Source: Hydrogenophaga sp. (GTDB taxonomy: Bacteria > Pseudomonadota > Gammaproteobacteria > Burkholderiales > Burkholderiaceae_C). From it: a stretch of 5,443 nucleotides of DNA. This document shows, in pieces, positions 1 to 5,443 of the stretch (positions within the stretch are counted from its first letter, which is position 1; every line of letters starts with the position of its first letter). The position numbers were made by a program, and so were the translations under genes. The notes below the pieces were generated by a model. The model was not told where the DNA came from and searched no databases. It was given only the letters and a program-made list of their open reading frames with translations. Location of the stretch: the NCBI GenBank assembly GCA_011390855.1, contig JAABRN010000071.1, forward strand, positions 1-5,443, given 5' to 3'.

Positions 1-708
1 GTCCAGTGGCATGAGGAAGGAGTTTTCGTCTTGCCACTGTGAATTGAAGTCGCTGCGGGCACCGCCGGTCGTGCTGTTCGACCAGTTGGAGATCGGGCTG
101 AAGTCGCTGTTTCGGTTGCTTCTCTGGCGGGTCAATGCCGTGCGCAGGTTCGCCTGTGCAGCAATGATGGCGCGCTCTTCCTGCTCGCGTTCACGCATGG
201 CCTGGCTGGTAGGGGACTCGCCAAGGAATTCAGCGCGAATTTCGACCACCGAAGGCAGGTTGTTGGACCTGACCACCCAGTAGGGCAGGCCGCACTGCGT
301 CAGCAGCGAGTGTTTGAGCATGCGGGTACTTCGAGGCAGGCCTCCGGATCCTGGCACGTCAAGGCACCCCACAACGCGGCCGTCTGGCTGGCAGATGGTG
401 AAGGTGCAGTACACGCTGCCGAGCAGCCTGTACCAATGCATGCCCTGTTCGCGGTCTCTGGGCAGCGTGAACCTCGTGACGGGCAGCTTGATCATCACGT
501 GGTGGTCATAAAAGGTACGCGAGAGCCAATGCCAGACCCGGGCTTCCTCGCTGTTCGTCAACGCGCGGGTGCTCAGAGGCCAGTGCTTGGGAATGCGCCG
601 CTGATGCCGGGCGATGCGTGCCACCCAGGCGCGATGCAGCCACGCGCCCAGCGCCATCAGGGGCGGTGCGAGGGCTGCAAGCAGCCATGGGTTGTGCCAA
701 TCGATCAT
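1..708 (-). CDS. DUF2726-domain protein, membrane-anchored, C-terminus cut by window edge
   Basis: The frame is open for 236 codons from an ATG at 708 to the left edge, so the stop lies outside the window. The N-terminus begins MIDWHNPW, and a hydrophobic stretch at about residues 7-24 is followed by an Arg-rich segment (26-38), which fits a single inner-membrane anchor with a cytoplasmic body. Residues 45-160 resemble DUF2726: a 'PLSTRALTNSEEARVW' opening, then 'HHVMIKLPVTRF', 'YCTFTICQPDGRVVGCLDV' (100-118) and 'LLTQCGLPYWVVRSNNLPSV' (135-154). The last two correspond to the family's 'xDGRPxxxIDLD' strand and 'GLPLLR' strand. DUF2726 has no established activity; its fold has been likened to PD-(D/E)XK nucleases, but I cannot point to a complete catalytic set here. 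After a charged helix (170-195) the protein becomes rich in Ser, Asn and Gln (196-228), probably disordered. No clear Shine-Dalgarno sequence precedes the ATG. No other ATG, GTG or TTG lies in frame before the stop at 778-780. Confidence 0.72.
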   Translation of the reverse strand, partial: MIDWHNPWLLAALAPPLMALGAWLHRAWVARIARHQRRIPKHWPLSTRALTNSEEARVWHWLSRTFYDHHVMIKLPVTRFTLPRDREQGMHWYRLLGSVYCTFTICQPDGRVVGCLDVPGSGGLPRSTRMLKHSLLTQCGLPYWVVRSNNLPSVVEIRAEFLGESPTSQAMREREQEERAIIAAQANLRTALTRQRSNRNSDFSPISNWSNSTTGGARSDFNSQWQDENSFLMPLD

Positions 709-734
709 CTGAATACGCGGGAAACGAGTTGTAT

Positions 735-797
735 CAAAGTGTAGATACTTAGGTCGTTCGCGGACGGTATTTGGGTTTTATTGCCACACCAAAGTGT
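735..797. repeat. Two direct copies of CAAAGTGT within small inverted repeats
   Basis: The octamer CAAAGTGT occurs at 735-742 and again at 790-797, 55 bp apart (about five helical turns). Each copy sits in its own dyad: GTATC (731-735) with GATAC (744-748), and CACAC (785-789) with GTGTG (794-798). Both lie just upstream of the minus-strand DUF2726 gene. They could be paired operator sites or chance repeats. No recognised regulator motif is evident. The rest of the 709-943 gap holds an imperfect GTGCGG/CCGCAC dyad (815-820 with 851-856) and a 7-bp hairpin (874-892) on the minus-strand RNA, but no RNA gene or convincing promoter that I can identify. Confidence 0.35.
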
Positions 798-943
798 GCA
801 TTCTTTGGGGATTTGTGCGGAATTGGATCCGTTGGGCCGCCCCGCAGATGCCGCACGAGAGCAAATGGTGGGGCCTAGGTGACAAACCCAGGGCTCAAAT
901 GTGTGGCGTCTGGCGCAAAGCAAGCCCCGCTTTGGCGAATCTC

Positions 944-1762
944 TCAGGGAAGTGCAGCAAGAAACGGAACCACAGAGGCTGTGAGAGCGTCACATTGGTC
1001 CCTGTGAGGGGCGTGACCACAGTTCTCAAGAACCACCTGGCGGGCCTGTGGGGCCGCGTCTTGCACCCATTGCAACTGCTGCAAGCTGCCGTATTCATCT
1101 TGTTCGCCCTGAACCAGCAGCAGTGGCGCCTCGATATGCTGGCAATCGGTCCGGATATCGAAAAGGCTGAACGGCTGGCTGAGCCAGACATCGTTCCACT
1201 GCCAGAAGGCGTTGTCTACATCCGCATGGTGCTTGGCCAGACGCTGGCGAAGTCCCTGGGTGGATGACGGCTCCTGGAACATTGCCTTGACGTGCGCAAT
1301 GGCCTCGATGGCCATGTCCTCCACGGTGACGTGCGGAGCAATGGCGATGCAGGCAGTTACCGGGTGTCGGCTTGCATGGAGCAGGGCGATGGTGGCACCG
1401 TCTGAATGCCCGACCAAAACAGGGCTGTGCAAGCCGGCCTCCTGGAGCAGGGCGGGAAGCACCTGCCACGCCTCGATGTTCATGTAGTCCGGTTCGTGTC
1501 GGCCGGTATGCCAGAAGCCGTCCCATCCAGGCGCGCCACGCACGTTGGGCACGGGGTCAGACTGGCCGTAGCCGCGTCTCGAATACACCCAGCCAGCACG
1601 CCCCGTGGCTGCACACAGTTCAGATGGCCAGTCCCGGCCGCGTTGTTTCCACATGGACACGCTGCCGAGTCCCTCGTGCAGAAACACCAGAGGCGCACGA
1701 TCTGGCGCGCCTTCGATCACTTTCACCTCCAGGCCGACACCTGCAATCTCTATTCGGTTCAT
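944..1762 (-). CDS. Alpha/beta-hydrolase fold protein
   Basis: This 272-residue protein has the complete layout of a single-domain alpha/beta hydrolase. The oxyanion-region motif is 'VFLHEGLGS' (residues 26-34). It is followed by 'SRRGYGQSDP' (61-70), the nucleophile elbow 'VGHSDG' with Ser120, the acid Asp222 in 'VQGEQDEYGS', and the catalytic His250 in 'NCGHAPHRD'. The variant HEG in place of plain HG, followed by 'LGSVSMW', marks a subfamily common in Burkholderiales and mostly annotated only as alpha/beta hydrolase. The substrate cannot be read from the sequence; a small ester, lactone or C-C bond substrate is plausible. There is no signal peptide, so it is probably cytoplasmic. The ATG at 1762 is supported by a minus-strand AGGA (1770-1773) with a 7-nt spacer. 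It is divergent from the EI24 gene and 235 bp from the DUF2726 gene, so it is probably its own transcription unit. Confidence 0.88.
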   Translation of the reverse strand: MNRIEIAGVGLEVKVIEGAPDRAPLVFLHEGLGSVSMWKQRGRDWPSELCAATGRAGWVYSRRGYGQSDPVPNVRGAPGWDGFWHTGRHEPDYMNIEAWQVLPALLQEAGLHSPVLVGHSDGATIALLHASRHPVTACIAIAPHVTVEDMAIEAIAHVKAMFQEPSSTQGLRQRLAKHHADVDNAFWQWNDVWLSQPFSLFDIRTDCQHIEAPLLLVQGEQDEYGSLQQLQWVQDAAPQARQVVLENCGHAPHRDQCDALTASVVPFLAALP

Positions 1763-1769
1763 CGAAGCA

Positions 1770-1773
1770 TCCT
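1770..1773 (-). promoter_or_regulatory. Ribosome binding site of the alpha/beta hydrolase
   Basis: The minus strand reads AGGA, then TGCTTCG, then ATG. The 7-nt spacing supports the start at 1762. Confidence 0.6.
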
Positions 1774-1866
1774 AGCGCGTGATGCACAAACCTGCGTTTC
1801 AGTGTGATCGCATGACCCACCTGGCAGAGCGTCGGGCGGACAGTGTTTCGCTGTATTCTTCTCCGC

Positions 1867-2790
1867 ATGGGCTTGATCTTTGAATCATTCTGGCGTGCTG
1901 TCGCCTACTGCGTGCACCCGCGTGTCATCGTGCTCTCTGTGCTGCCCCTGTTTTTGATGGTGGCTTTTTCATTTGGCCTGGGCTACTTTTTCTGGGAAGG
2001 TGCCGTGGCCACGGTCACCTCCTGGCTGGATGGGTTCGCCTGGGTTCAGACCTTTCTGGGATGGCTGGAGCGCGTCGGCATGGGTCCGCTTCAAGGGATC
2101 TTTGCCCCTTTGTTGGTGTTGATTCTGGCGACCCCGGTTGTGGTGCTCATGAGCCTGTTGCTGGTCGCGATGTTGATGACGCCTGCCATGGTGGAACTGG
2201 TGGCTAAGCGCAGATTCGACCGCCTGGAGCGCAAGCATGGTGGCTCGCTGCTGGTCAGTGTCTTGTGGTCGCTTGGATCGACCCTGCTGGCCGTGGTGGC
2301 GCTGATTCTGTCCATGCCGCTGTGGCTCATTCCTCCGTTGGTGCTGATACTGCCTCCATTGATCTGGGGGTGGTTGACCTACCGGGTGTTCGCGTTCGAC
2401 GCGCTGGCCACCCATGCCAGCCGCGAGGAGCGAAAACACATTCTGAAGGAGCATCGATCGACGCTTTTCCTGATGGGTGTGCTCACCGGTTATCTGGGTG
2501 CTGCACCCAGCTTGCTGTGGGCATCTGGAGCGATGTTCATAGCGATGGCGCCGTTGCTTGTACCGATGGCGATCTGGATCTACACGTTGGTATTTGCCTT
2601 CGCCTCCCTCTGGTTTGCCCATTACCTGCTCAGCGTGCTGGAGCGCTTGCGTGCCACGCCCTCGGTGGAGGTGATTGACGCTGATCCCGGATACGTTCCT
2701 GGCGGTCCAGCGGCACCGCGAAAAAACGCCATGGCCGAACCCGATTCGCATGCTTTGCCGCCACCTGGTCACCAGGGTCATCCATCATGA
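1867..2790 (+). CDS. EI24-domain (CysZ-like) integral membrane protein
   Basis: From ATG 1867 the product has 307 residues. It opens 'MGLIFESFWRAVAYCVHPRV', the typical beginning of betaproteobacterial EI24/CysZ-like proteins (a short amphipathic helix before the first membrane segment). Hydrophobic segments are visible at about residues 18-42, 76-106, 128-150, 153-172, 198-218 and 222-250. Conserved-looking polar parts are 'MTPAMVELVAKRRFDRLERKHGGS' (104-127) and 'YRVFAFDALATHASREERKHILKEHR' (172-197). The tail from about 262 is Pro-rich and soluble. The family contains the E. coli sulfate transporter CysZ, but this branch is not next to cysteine genes here, so a sulfate-uptake role is not supported by context. 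A GTG at 1843 would add eight residues, but family N-termini favour 1867. No Shine-Dalgarno sequence precedes either start. The stop overlaps the next gene's start (ATGA), which implies co-transcription and coupling. Confidence 0.85.
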   Translation: MGLIFESFWRAVAYCVHPRVIVLSVLPLFLMVAFSFGLGYFFWEGAVATVTSWLDGFAWVQTFLGWLERVGMGPLQGIFAPLLVLILATPVVVLMSLLLVAMLMTPAMVELVAKRRFDRLERKHGGSLLVSVLWSLGSTLLAVVALILSMPLWLIPPLVLILPPLIWGWLTYRVFAFDALATHASREERKHILKEHRSTLFLMGVLTGYLGAAPSLLWASGAMFIAMAPLLVPMAIWIYTLVFAFASLWFAHYLLSVLERLRATPSVEVIDADPGYVPGGPAAPRKNAMAEPDSHALPPPGHQGHPS

Positions 2791-3620
2791 ACGAACCCAC
2801 CTCAGCATCTCCTTCCTTTGGACTGATCATCATCGGTGATGAAATCCTGTCGGGCAAACGAAGCGACAAGCACCTGCCCAAGGTGATCGAACTGCTGGCA
2901 GCCCGAGGGCATGCCTTGGCGTGGTCGCGCTGTGTGGGAGACGAGCCTCAGCGGATCACGGCGGTGTTGCGCGATGCGCTGGACAGTGGCGACGCTGTGT
3001 TCTGCTGCGGCGGTATAGGCGCCACGCCGGACGACCACACGCGACAGTGTGCCGCCGCAGCCCTGGGCACGCCACTGGCGCTGCACCCGGAGGCCAGAGA
3101 CCTGATCTTCGAGCGCATGCGGGAAGTGGCAGCGGAGCACGGCGAAGCATTCGATGCGGAGCGCCCGGACAATGTCCACCGTCTGAACATGGGGGTGTTC
3201 CCCGTGGACTGCGACATCATCCCCAACCCCTACAACCGCATTCCAGGGTTCAGCTGCACGGGCGCTTCCGGTGGACGCGTCCATTTTCTCCCTGGGTTTC
3301 CCGTGATGGCCTGGCCCATGATCGAGTGGGTGCTGGACAACGAATACCAGCACCTTCACCGGCCCAGCGAGAGACTCGAGCGCTCGGTCATTGTCTTCGG
3401 TGCCATGGAAGCGGCATTGACACCTCTCATGGAGCAGATCGAACGACAGCATGCAGTCAAGGTGTTCAGCCTGCCCAGCGTGGACCATCCTGAATACGGA
3501 CGCCATATCGAGCTGGGTGTGAAAGGCGAGATCACCGCTGTGCGAGCCGCCTATGCCGATCTTCTGGCAGGGCTTCATGCGCACAGCGCCCGGTTGGGCC
3601 CCGAAATGGTGCGCTCTTGA
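2787..3620 (+). CDS. Stand-alone CinA N-terminal / molybdopterin-binding (MoCF) domain protein
   Basis: This 277-residue protein belongs to the competence/damage-inducible protein A (CinA) N-terminal family, which has the MoCF_biosynth fold. The start is 'FGLIIIGDEILSGKRSDKH' (residues 11-29), where GDEIL is the family signature. 'FCCGGIGATPDDHT' (72-85) matches the nucleotide/pterin-binding loop, normally GGLGPTxDDxT. 'NPYNRIPGF' (147-155) and 'HFLPGFPVM' (166-174) match the CinA 'N..G.APG' and 'LPGPPxEM' segments. The C-terminal CinA amidase (PncC, nicotinamide-nucleotide deamidase) is absent and the length fits the short form. In related proteins the N-terminal domain hydrolyses ADP-ribose or pyrophosphate-containing nucleotides, but activity of the short form is not established. 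The ATG overlaps the EI24 stop by 4 bp, so translational coupling is likely. It ends 1 bp before the NtrC site of glnA. Confidence 0.88.
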   Translation: MNEPTSASPSFGLIIIGDEILSGKRSDKHLPKVIELLAARGHALAWSRCVGDEPQRITAVLRDALDSGDAVFCCGGIGATPDDHTRQCAAAALGTPLALHPEARDLIFERMREVAAEHGEAFDAERPDNVHRLNMGVFPVDCDIIPNPYNRIPGFSCTGASGGRVHFLPGFPVMAWPMIEWVLDNEYQHLHRPSERLERSVIVFGAMEAALTPLMEQIERQHAVKVFSLPSVDHPEYGRHIELGVKGEITAVRAAYADLLAGLHAHSARLGPEMVRS

Positions 3621-3621
3621 T

Positions 3622-3638
3622 TGCACTTAAATGGTGCA
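3622..3638 (+). promoter_or_regulatory. NtrC (NR-I) binding site upstream of glnA
   Basis: The 17-mer TGCACTTAAATGGTGCA matches the enteric NtrC consensus TGCACY-N5-GGTGCA at every fixed position. It starts immediately after the stop of the CinA-like gene. Its centre lies about 205 bp upstream of the start point predicted from the 3811-3826 sigma-54 promoter, and about 80 bp upstream of the one predicted from the 3684-3699 element. Activation by phosphorylated NtrC under nitrogen limitation is inferred from the match and from glnA downstream. Confidence 0.85.
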
Positions 3639-3683
3639 TATCGGCTTGTCTTCTCAAAAATCCCTGAAACAGTGCATTTGGAC

Positions 3684-3699
3684 TGGCTTGCAAGCTGCT
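3684..3699 (+). promoter_or_regulatory. Upstream sigma-54-like element, possible second glnA promoter
   Basis: TGGCTTGCAAGCTGCT has GG at 3685-3686 and GC at 3697-3698 with exactly 10 bp between them, as in the -24/-12 sigma-54 promoter. It lacks the AC after TGGC. It overlaps the perfect palindrome GCTTGCAAGC (3686-3695), so the resemblance may be a by-product of the repeat. If active, transcription would begin near 3709-3710. Confidence 0.4.
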
Positions 3700-3711
3700 C
3701 TTGCGAGCAAG
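3687..3711. repeat. Nested CTTGC/GCAAG inverted repeats
   Basis: Four alternating arms lie within 25 bp: CTTGC 3687-3691, GCAAG 3690-3694, CTTGC 3700-3704 and GCAAG 3707-3711. Arms two and three can form a hairpin with loop CTGCT. Arms three and four form TCTTGC-GA-GCAAGA (3699-3712). They lie in the middle of the glnA control region. Their role is unknown: they could be a protein-binding dyad or a leader structure. Confidence 0.5.
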
Positions 3712-3719
3712 ATGGTGCG
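3703..3719 (+). promoter_or_regulatory. Weak NtrC-like half-site
   Basis: The right half ATGGTGCG matches the NtrC half-site TGGTGCA except for the last base, while the left half GCGAGC matches poorly. The centre is about 126 bp upstream of the start point predicted from the 3811-3826 promoter, in the range used by enteric glnA enhancers. Another half-site, AGTGCA, lies at 3671-3676. Confidence 0.3.
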
Positions 3720-3810
3720 AAGAACGGCCTTGAACCGTTTTGATGCAGGGCTGCGCCATAATTCCGGCTGAGCTTTTCGAGGTCATCTGAGGGCGTGTCC
3801 TGCCGCTATT

Positions 3811-3826
3811 TGGCACAGATACTGCT
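3811..3826 (+). promoter_or_regulatory. Sigma-54 (RpoN) promoter of glnA
   Basis: TGGCACAGATACTGCT fits the sigma-54 consensus TGGCACG-N4-TTGCW closely. GG (3812-3813) and GC (3824-3825) are separated by exactly 10 bp and TGGCAC is intact. The predicted start point is near 3836-3837, giving a 5' leader of about 43 nt. Together with the upstream NtrC site it indicates nitrogen-limitation control. Confidence 0.85.
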
Positions 3827-3868
3827 TGTAAGCATCGACTTTTCCTTTCCACTCACCCACCCAGCTAC

Positions 3869-3873
3869 AGGAG
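3869..3873 (+). promoter_or_regulatory. glnA: Ribosome binding site of glnA
   Basis: AGGAG is followed by a 6-nt spacer (TATTTG) and ATG at 3880. This favours 3880 over the TTG codon immediately before it at 3877. Confidence 0.85.
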
Positions 3874-3879
3874 TATTTG

Positions 3880-5295
3880 ATGGCCAAGACCGTCGCAGAC
3901 GTGATGCAAATGGTGAAAGACAACGAAGTCAAGTTCGTTGACTTGCGTTTCACCGACACCCGGGGCAAGGAGCAGCACGTCACCGTGCCTGTGTCCCACT
4001 TCGACGAAGACAAATTCACCTCGGGCCACGCTTTCGATGGTTCTTCCGTGGCCGGCTGGAAAGGTATCGAAGCATCGGACATGCAGCTCATGCCCGACCC
4101 GAACACCGCCAATATCGATCCTTTCTTCGAAGAAACAACACTGTTCATTCAGTGTGATGTGATCGAGCCGGGTGACGGCAAGGCCTACGACCGCGATCCA
4201 CGCTCGATCGCCAAGCGGGCCGAGGCATACCTCAAGGCTTCCGGCCTGGGCGACACGGCCTTCTTCGGACCAGAGCCGGAGTTCTTCATTTTTGATGGTG
4301 TTCGCTGGAGCAACGAGCCCGGCCGCGTCATGTATGAGATCGAAGAATACGAAGCTCCGTGGAACAGCGGCGCCAAGCTCGAAGGCGGCAACCGCGGCCA
4401 CCGTCCCACCGTCAAGGGGGGCTATTTCCCCGTGCCGCCGGTGGACAGCATGCAGGACATGCGCGCCGAAATGTCCTTGATCCTGGAATCACTGGGCATT
4501 CCGGTCGAGGTGTTCCACCACGAAGTGGCGGGCGCTGGCCAAAACGAAATCGGTACCAAGTTCAGCACGCTGGTGGAGCGCGCTGACTGGACGCAGGTGC
4601 TCAAGTACGTGGTCTGGAACGTGGCCAACGCCTACGGCAAGACCGCCACCTTCATGCCCAAGCCTTACGCGGGCGACAACGGTTCCGGTATGCACGTGCA
4701 CCAGTCGATCTGGAAAGACGGCAAGAACCTGTTCGCAGGCGACGGCTACGCCGGTCTGAGCGATTTCGCGCTGTACTACATTGGCGGCATCATCAAGCAC
4801 GCACGTGCCCTGAACGCCATCACCAACCCCGGCACCAACTCGTACAAGCGCCTGGTGCCTGGCTTCGAAGCTCCGGTCAAGCTGGCTTATTCGGCTCGCA
4901 ACCGCTCGGCTTCCATCCGCATCCCCTATGTGGCCAATCCCAAGGGCCGTCGCATTGAAGCGCGTTTCCCCGATCCATCAGCCAACCCCTACCTGGCGTT
5001 CTCGGCCCTGATGATGGCCGGCCTGGACGGCGTGGAAAACAAGATCCACCCGGGCGAAGCCGCCTCGAAGGATCTTTATCACCTGCCTCCGGAGGAAGAC
5101 AAGCTGGTGCCGACCGTGTGCCACAGCCTGGACCAGGCGCTCGAGTACCTCGACAAGGACCGCGAGTTCCTGACCAAGGGCGGTGTGTTCACCGATACCA
5201 TGCTCGATGCTTATATCGAACTGAAGTCGGCCGAGGTGACGCGTTTCCGCATGGCGCCTCACCCGGTTGAATTCGATATGTACTACAGCCTGTGA
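3880..5295 (+). CDS. glnA: Glutamine synthetase, type I
   Basis: GlnA makes glutamine from glutamate, ammonia and ATP in the cytoplasm as a dodecamer; it is the entry point of high-affinity ammonium assimilation. The 471-residue length is typical of the adenylylated GSI-beta form. The beta-grasp N-domain holds the active-site loop 'FDGSS' (52-56, Asp53). Metal and substrate ligands follow: 'GPEPEFF' with Glu132 and Glu134, '[11 protein letters not shown]' (213-223) with Glu215 and Glu223, and 'NGSGMHVH' (267-274) with His272. Next are the '[17 protein letters not shown]' loop (316-332, Glu330), '[11 protein letters not shown]' (339-349) and 'RRIEARFPD' (357-365). '[10 protein letters not shown]' (397-406) carries Tyr400, equivalent to the Tyr397 adenylylated by GlnE in enterics, so post-translational control is expected. 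ATG 3880 has an ideal AGGAG. The upstream region has an NtrC site and a sigma-54 promoter. No defects are seen. Confidence 0.98.
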   Translation: MAKTVADVMQMVKDNEVKFVDLRFTDTRGKEQHVTVPVSHFDEDKFTSGHAFDGSSVAGWKGIEASDMQLMPDPNTANIDPFFEETTLFIQCDVIEPGDGKAYDRDPRSIAKRAEAYLKASGLGDTAFFGPEPEFFIFDGVRWSNEPGRVMYEIEEYEAPWNSGAKLEGGNRGHRPTVKGGYFPVPPVDSMQDMRAEMSLILESLGIPVEVFHHEVAGAGQNEIGTKFSTLVERADWTQVLKYVVWNVANAYGKTATFMPKPYAGDNGSGMHVHQSIWKDGKNLFAGDGYAGLSDFALYYIGGIIKHARALNAITNPGTNSYKRLVPGFEAPVKLAYSARNRSASIRIPYVANPKGRRIEARFPDPSANPYLAFSALMMAGLDGVENKIHPGEAASKDLYHLPPEEDKLVPTVCHSLDQALEYLDKDREFLTKGGVFTDTMLDAYIELKSAEVTRFRMAPHPVEFDMYYSL

Positions 5296-5300
5296 TGTCT

Positions 5301-5323
5301 GTGCCTGGCGAAAGCCAGGCCAC
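5301..5323 (+). other. Stem-loop just after glnA
   Basis: GCCTGGC (5303-5309), a GAAA tetraloop and GCCAGGC (5314-5320) form a perfect 7-bp stem. With C5321 bulged, two further pairs (GT with AC) extend it. No T-run follows, so it is more likely a 3'-end-stabilising or processing structure than an intrinsic terminator. Confidence 0.6.
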
Positions 5324-5335
5324 GACGCGGGAGGA

Positions 5336-5351
5336 CCACAATGGCTTGTGG
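5336..5351 (+). other. Second stem-loop downstream of glnA
   Basis: CCACAA (5336-5341), loop TGGC and TTGTGG (5346-5351) form a perfect 6-bp hairpin with no T-run after it. It contains an ATG at 5341 that is preceded by GGGAGG (5329-5334) at good spacing. Confidence 0.45.
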
Positions 5352-5360
5352 GCCGAAAAC

Positions 5361-5392
5361 AAAAAGGGGCGCCATATGGTGTCCCTTTTTTT
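5361..5392. terminator. Bidirectional rho-independent terminator after glnA
   Basis: A 13-bp stem (5361-5373 with 5378-5390, including two G-T wobbles) closes an ATAT loop. On the plus strand it ends in seven Ts (5386-5392). On the minus strand the other arm reads TTTTTGTTTT (5365 down to 5356), an even longer T-rich tract. It can therefore stop glnA transcription and also transcription arriving from the right. Confidence 0.85.
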
Positions 5393-5395
5393 CAT

Positions 5396-5443
5396 TCATG
5401 GCGGCGATCTGTCGCTCCACCGCAGCGGTCCGTCGCGCAAACC
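5396..5443 (-). CDS. Possible C-terminus of a convergent gene, cut by window edge
   Basis: A minus-strand frame open from the right edge reads GLRDGPLRWSDRSPP and stops at TGA (5396-5398), immediately before the T-tract arm of the bidirectional terminator. That placement, plus the GC-rich third positions, suggests the end of a convergent gene. Only 15 codons are visible and I do not recognise the family. A second minus frame stops at 5392-5394, and the plus frames starting at 5341 and 5376 are also open to the edge, so the coding strand is not settled. Confidence 0.25.
   Translation of the reverse strand, partial: GLRDGPLRWSDRSPP

Noticed and set aside
11..744. Plus-strand frames opposite the DUF2726 gene (11-283, 310-744)
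   Set aside because: The minus strand is open through the entire stretch with a membrane anchor and a DUF2726 pattern. The plus frames are short, Arg/Cys/Pro-rich and have no family resemblance.
815..856. GTGCGG...CCGCAC dyad as a possible tRNA or small RNA
   Set aside because: The arms are only 6 bp with a 30-nt interior. No T-arm (GTTCRA) or anticodon-arm pattern fits, and no T-run follows.
874..892. Terminator for the alpha/beta hydrolase on the minus strand
   Set aside because: A 7-bp stem with one wobble can form, but it is followed by CCCCACC rather than a T-run.
1969..2781. Long open frame on the minus strand (about 270 codons) opposite the EI24 gene
   Set aside because: The translation is dominated by Gln, His and Arg, the usual antisense image of a Leu/Val-rich membrane protein, while the plus strand has clear family features.
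2802..3626. Long open frame on the minus strand opposite the CinA-like gene
   Set aside because: It has no recognisable motif, and the plus strand carries the GDE and GGIGATPDD signatures, so it is an antisense shadow of GC-rich coding DNA.
3730..3762. Sigma-70-type promoter (TTGAAC 3730-3735 with CATAAT 3757-3762) before glnA
   Set aside because: The 21-bp spacer is too long for a functional -35/-10 pair. It might be a weak basal promoter using the -10 alone, but it is not supported well enough to list.
3865..4401. 178-codon minus-strand frame over the start of glnA
   Set aside because: It lies fully opposite highly conserved GlnA sequence and the glnA ribosome binding site, and shows no domain.

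Overview
The window looks like ordinary chromosomal DNA of a high-GC betaproteobacterium, most likely of the Comamonadaceae (Hydrogenophaga/Acidovorax-like). The reasons are the 471-residue GlnA of betaproteobacterial type, the Comamonadaceae-style DUF2726 protein, the 'LHEGLGS' alpha/beta hydrolase and the GC-rich third codon positions. The genus is an inference and cannot be fixed from this window. I see no insertion sequence, phage gene, CRISPR array, tRNA or rRNA.

Left part, minus strand: a DUF2726-domain protein (708 down to 1) runs off the left edge. It is preceded by a 235-bp non-coding gap (709-943) holding two copies of the octamer CAAAGTGT inside small inverted repeats. Next comes a complete alpha/beta hydrolase (1762 down to 944) with an intact Ser-Asp-His triad.

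Middle, plus strand: about 100 bp of divergent intergenic DNA separates the hydrolase from a two-gene unit. This is an EI24/CysZ-like multipass membrane protein (1867-2790) whose stop overlaps the start of a stand-alone CinA-N/MoCF-type protein (2787-3620) as ATGA, so the two are probably translationally coupled.

Right part, plus strand: glnA (3880-5295), glutamine synthetase type I, carries the adenylylation tyrosine. Its 259-bp upstream region is a readable nitrogen-control region: a full NtrC site (3622-3638), weaker NtrC-like half-sites, a near-consensus sigma-54 promoter (3811-3826) and a second sigma-54-like element (3684-3699) embedded in nested inverted repeats. After glnA there are three consecutive stem-loops. 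The last (5361-5390) is flanked by T-runs on both strands and looks like a bidirectional terminator, which suggests that a convergent gene enters from the right edge.

The genes look like housekeeping functions rather than one system: ammonium assimilation under NtrC/sigma-54 control is the only clear pathway. I found no convincing undescribed system. The most useful items for a second look are the glnA control region, the region 3' of glnA and the paired octamers upstream of the DUF2726 gene.
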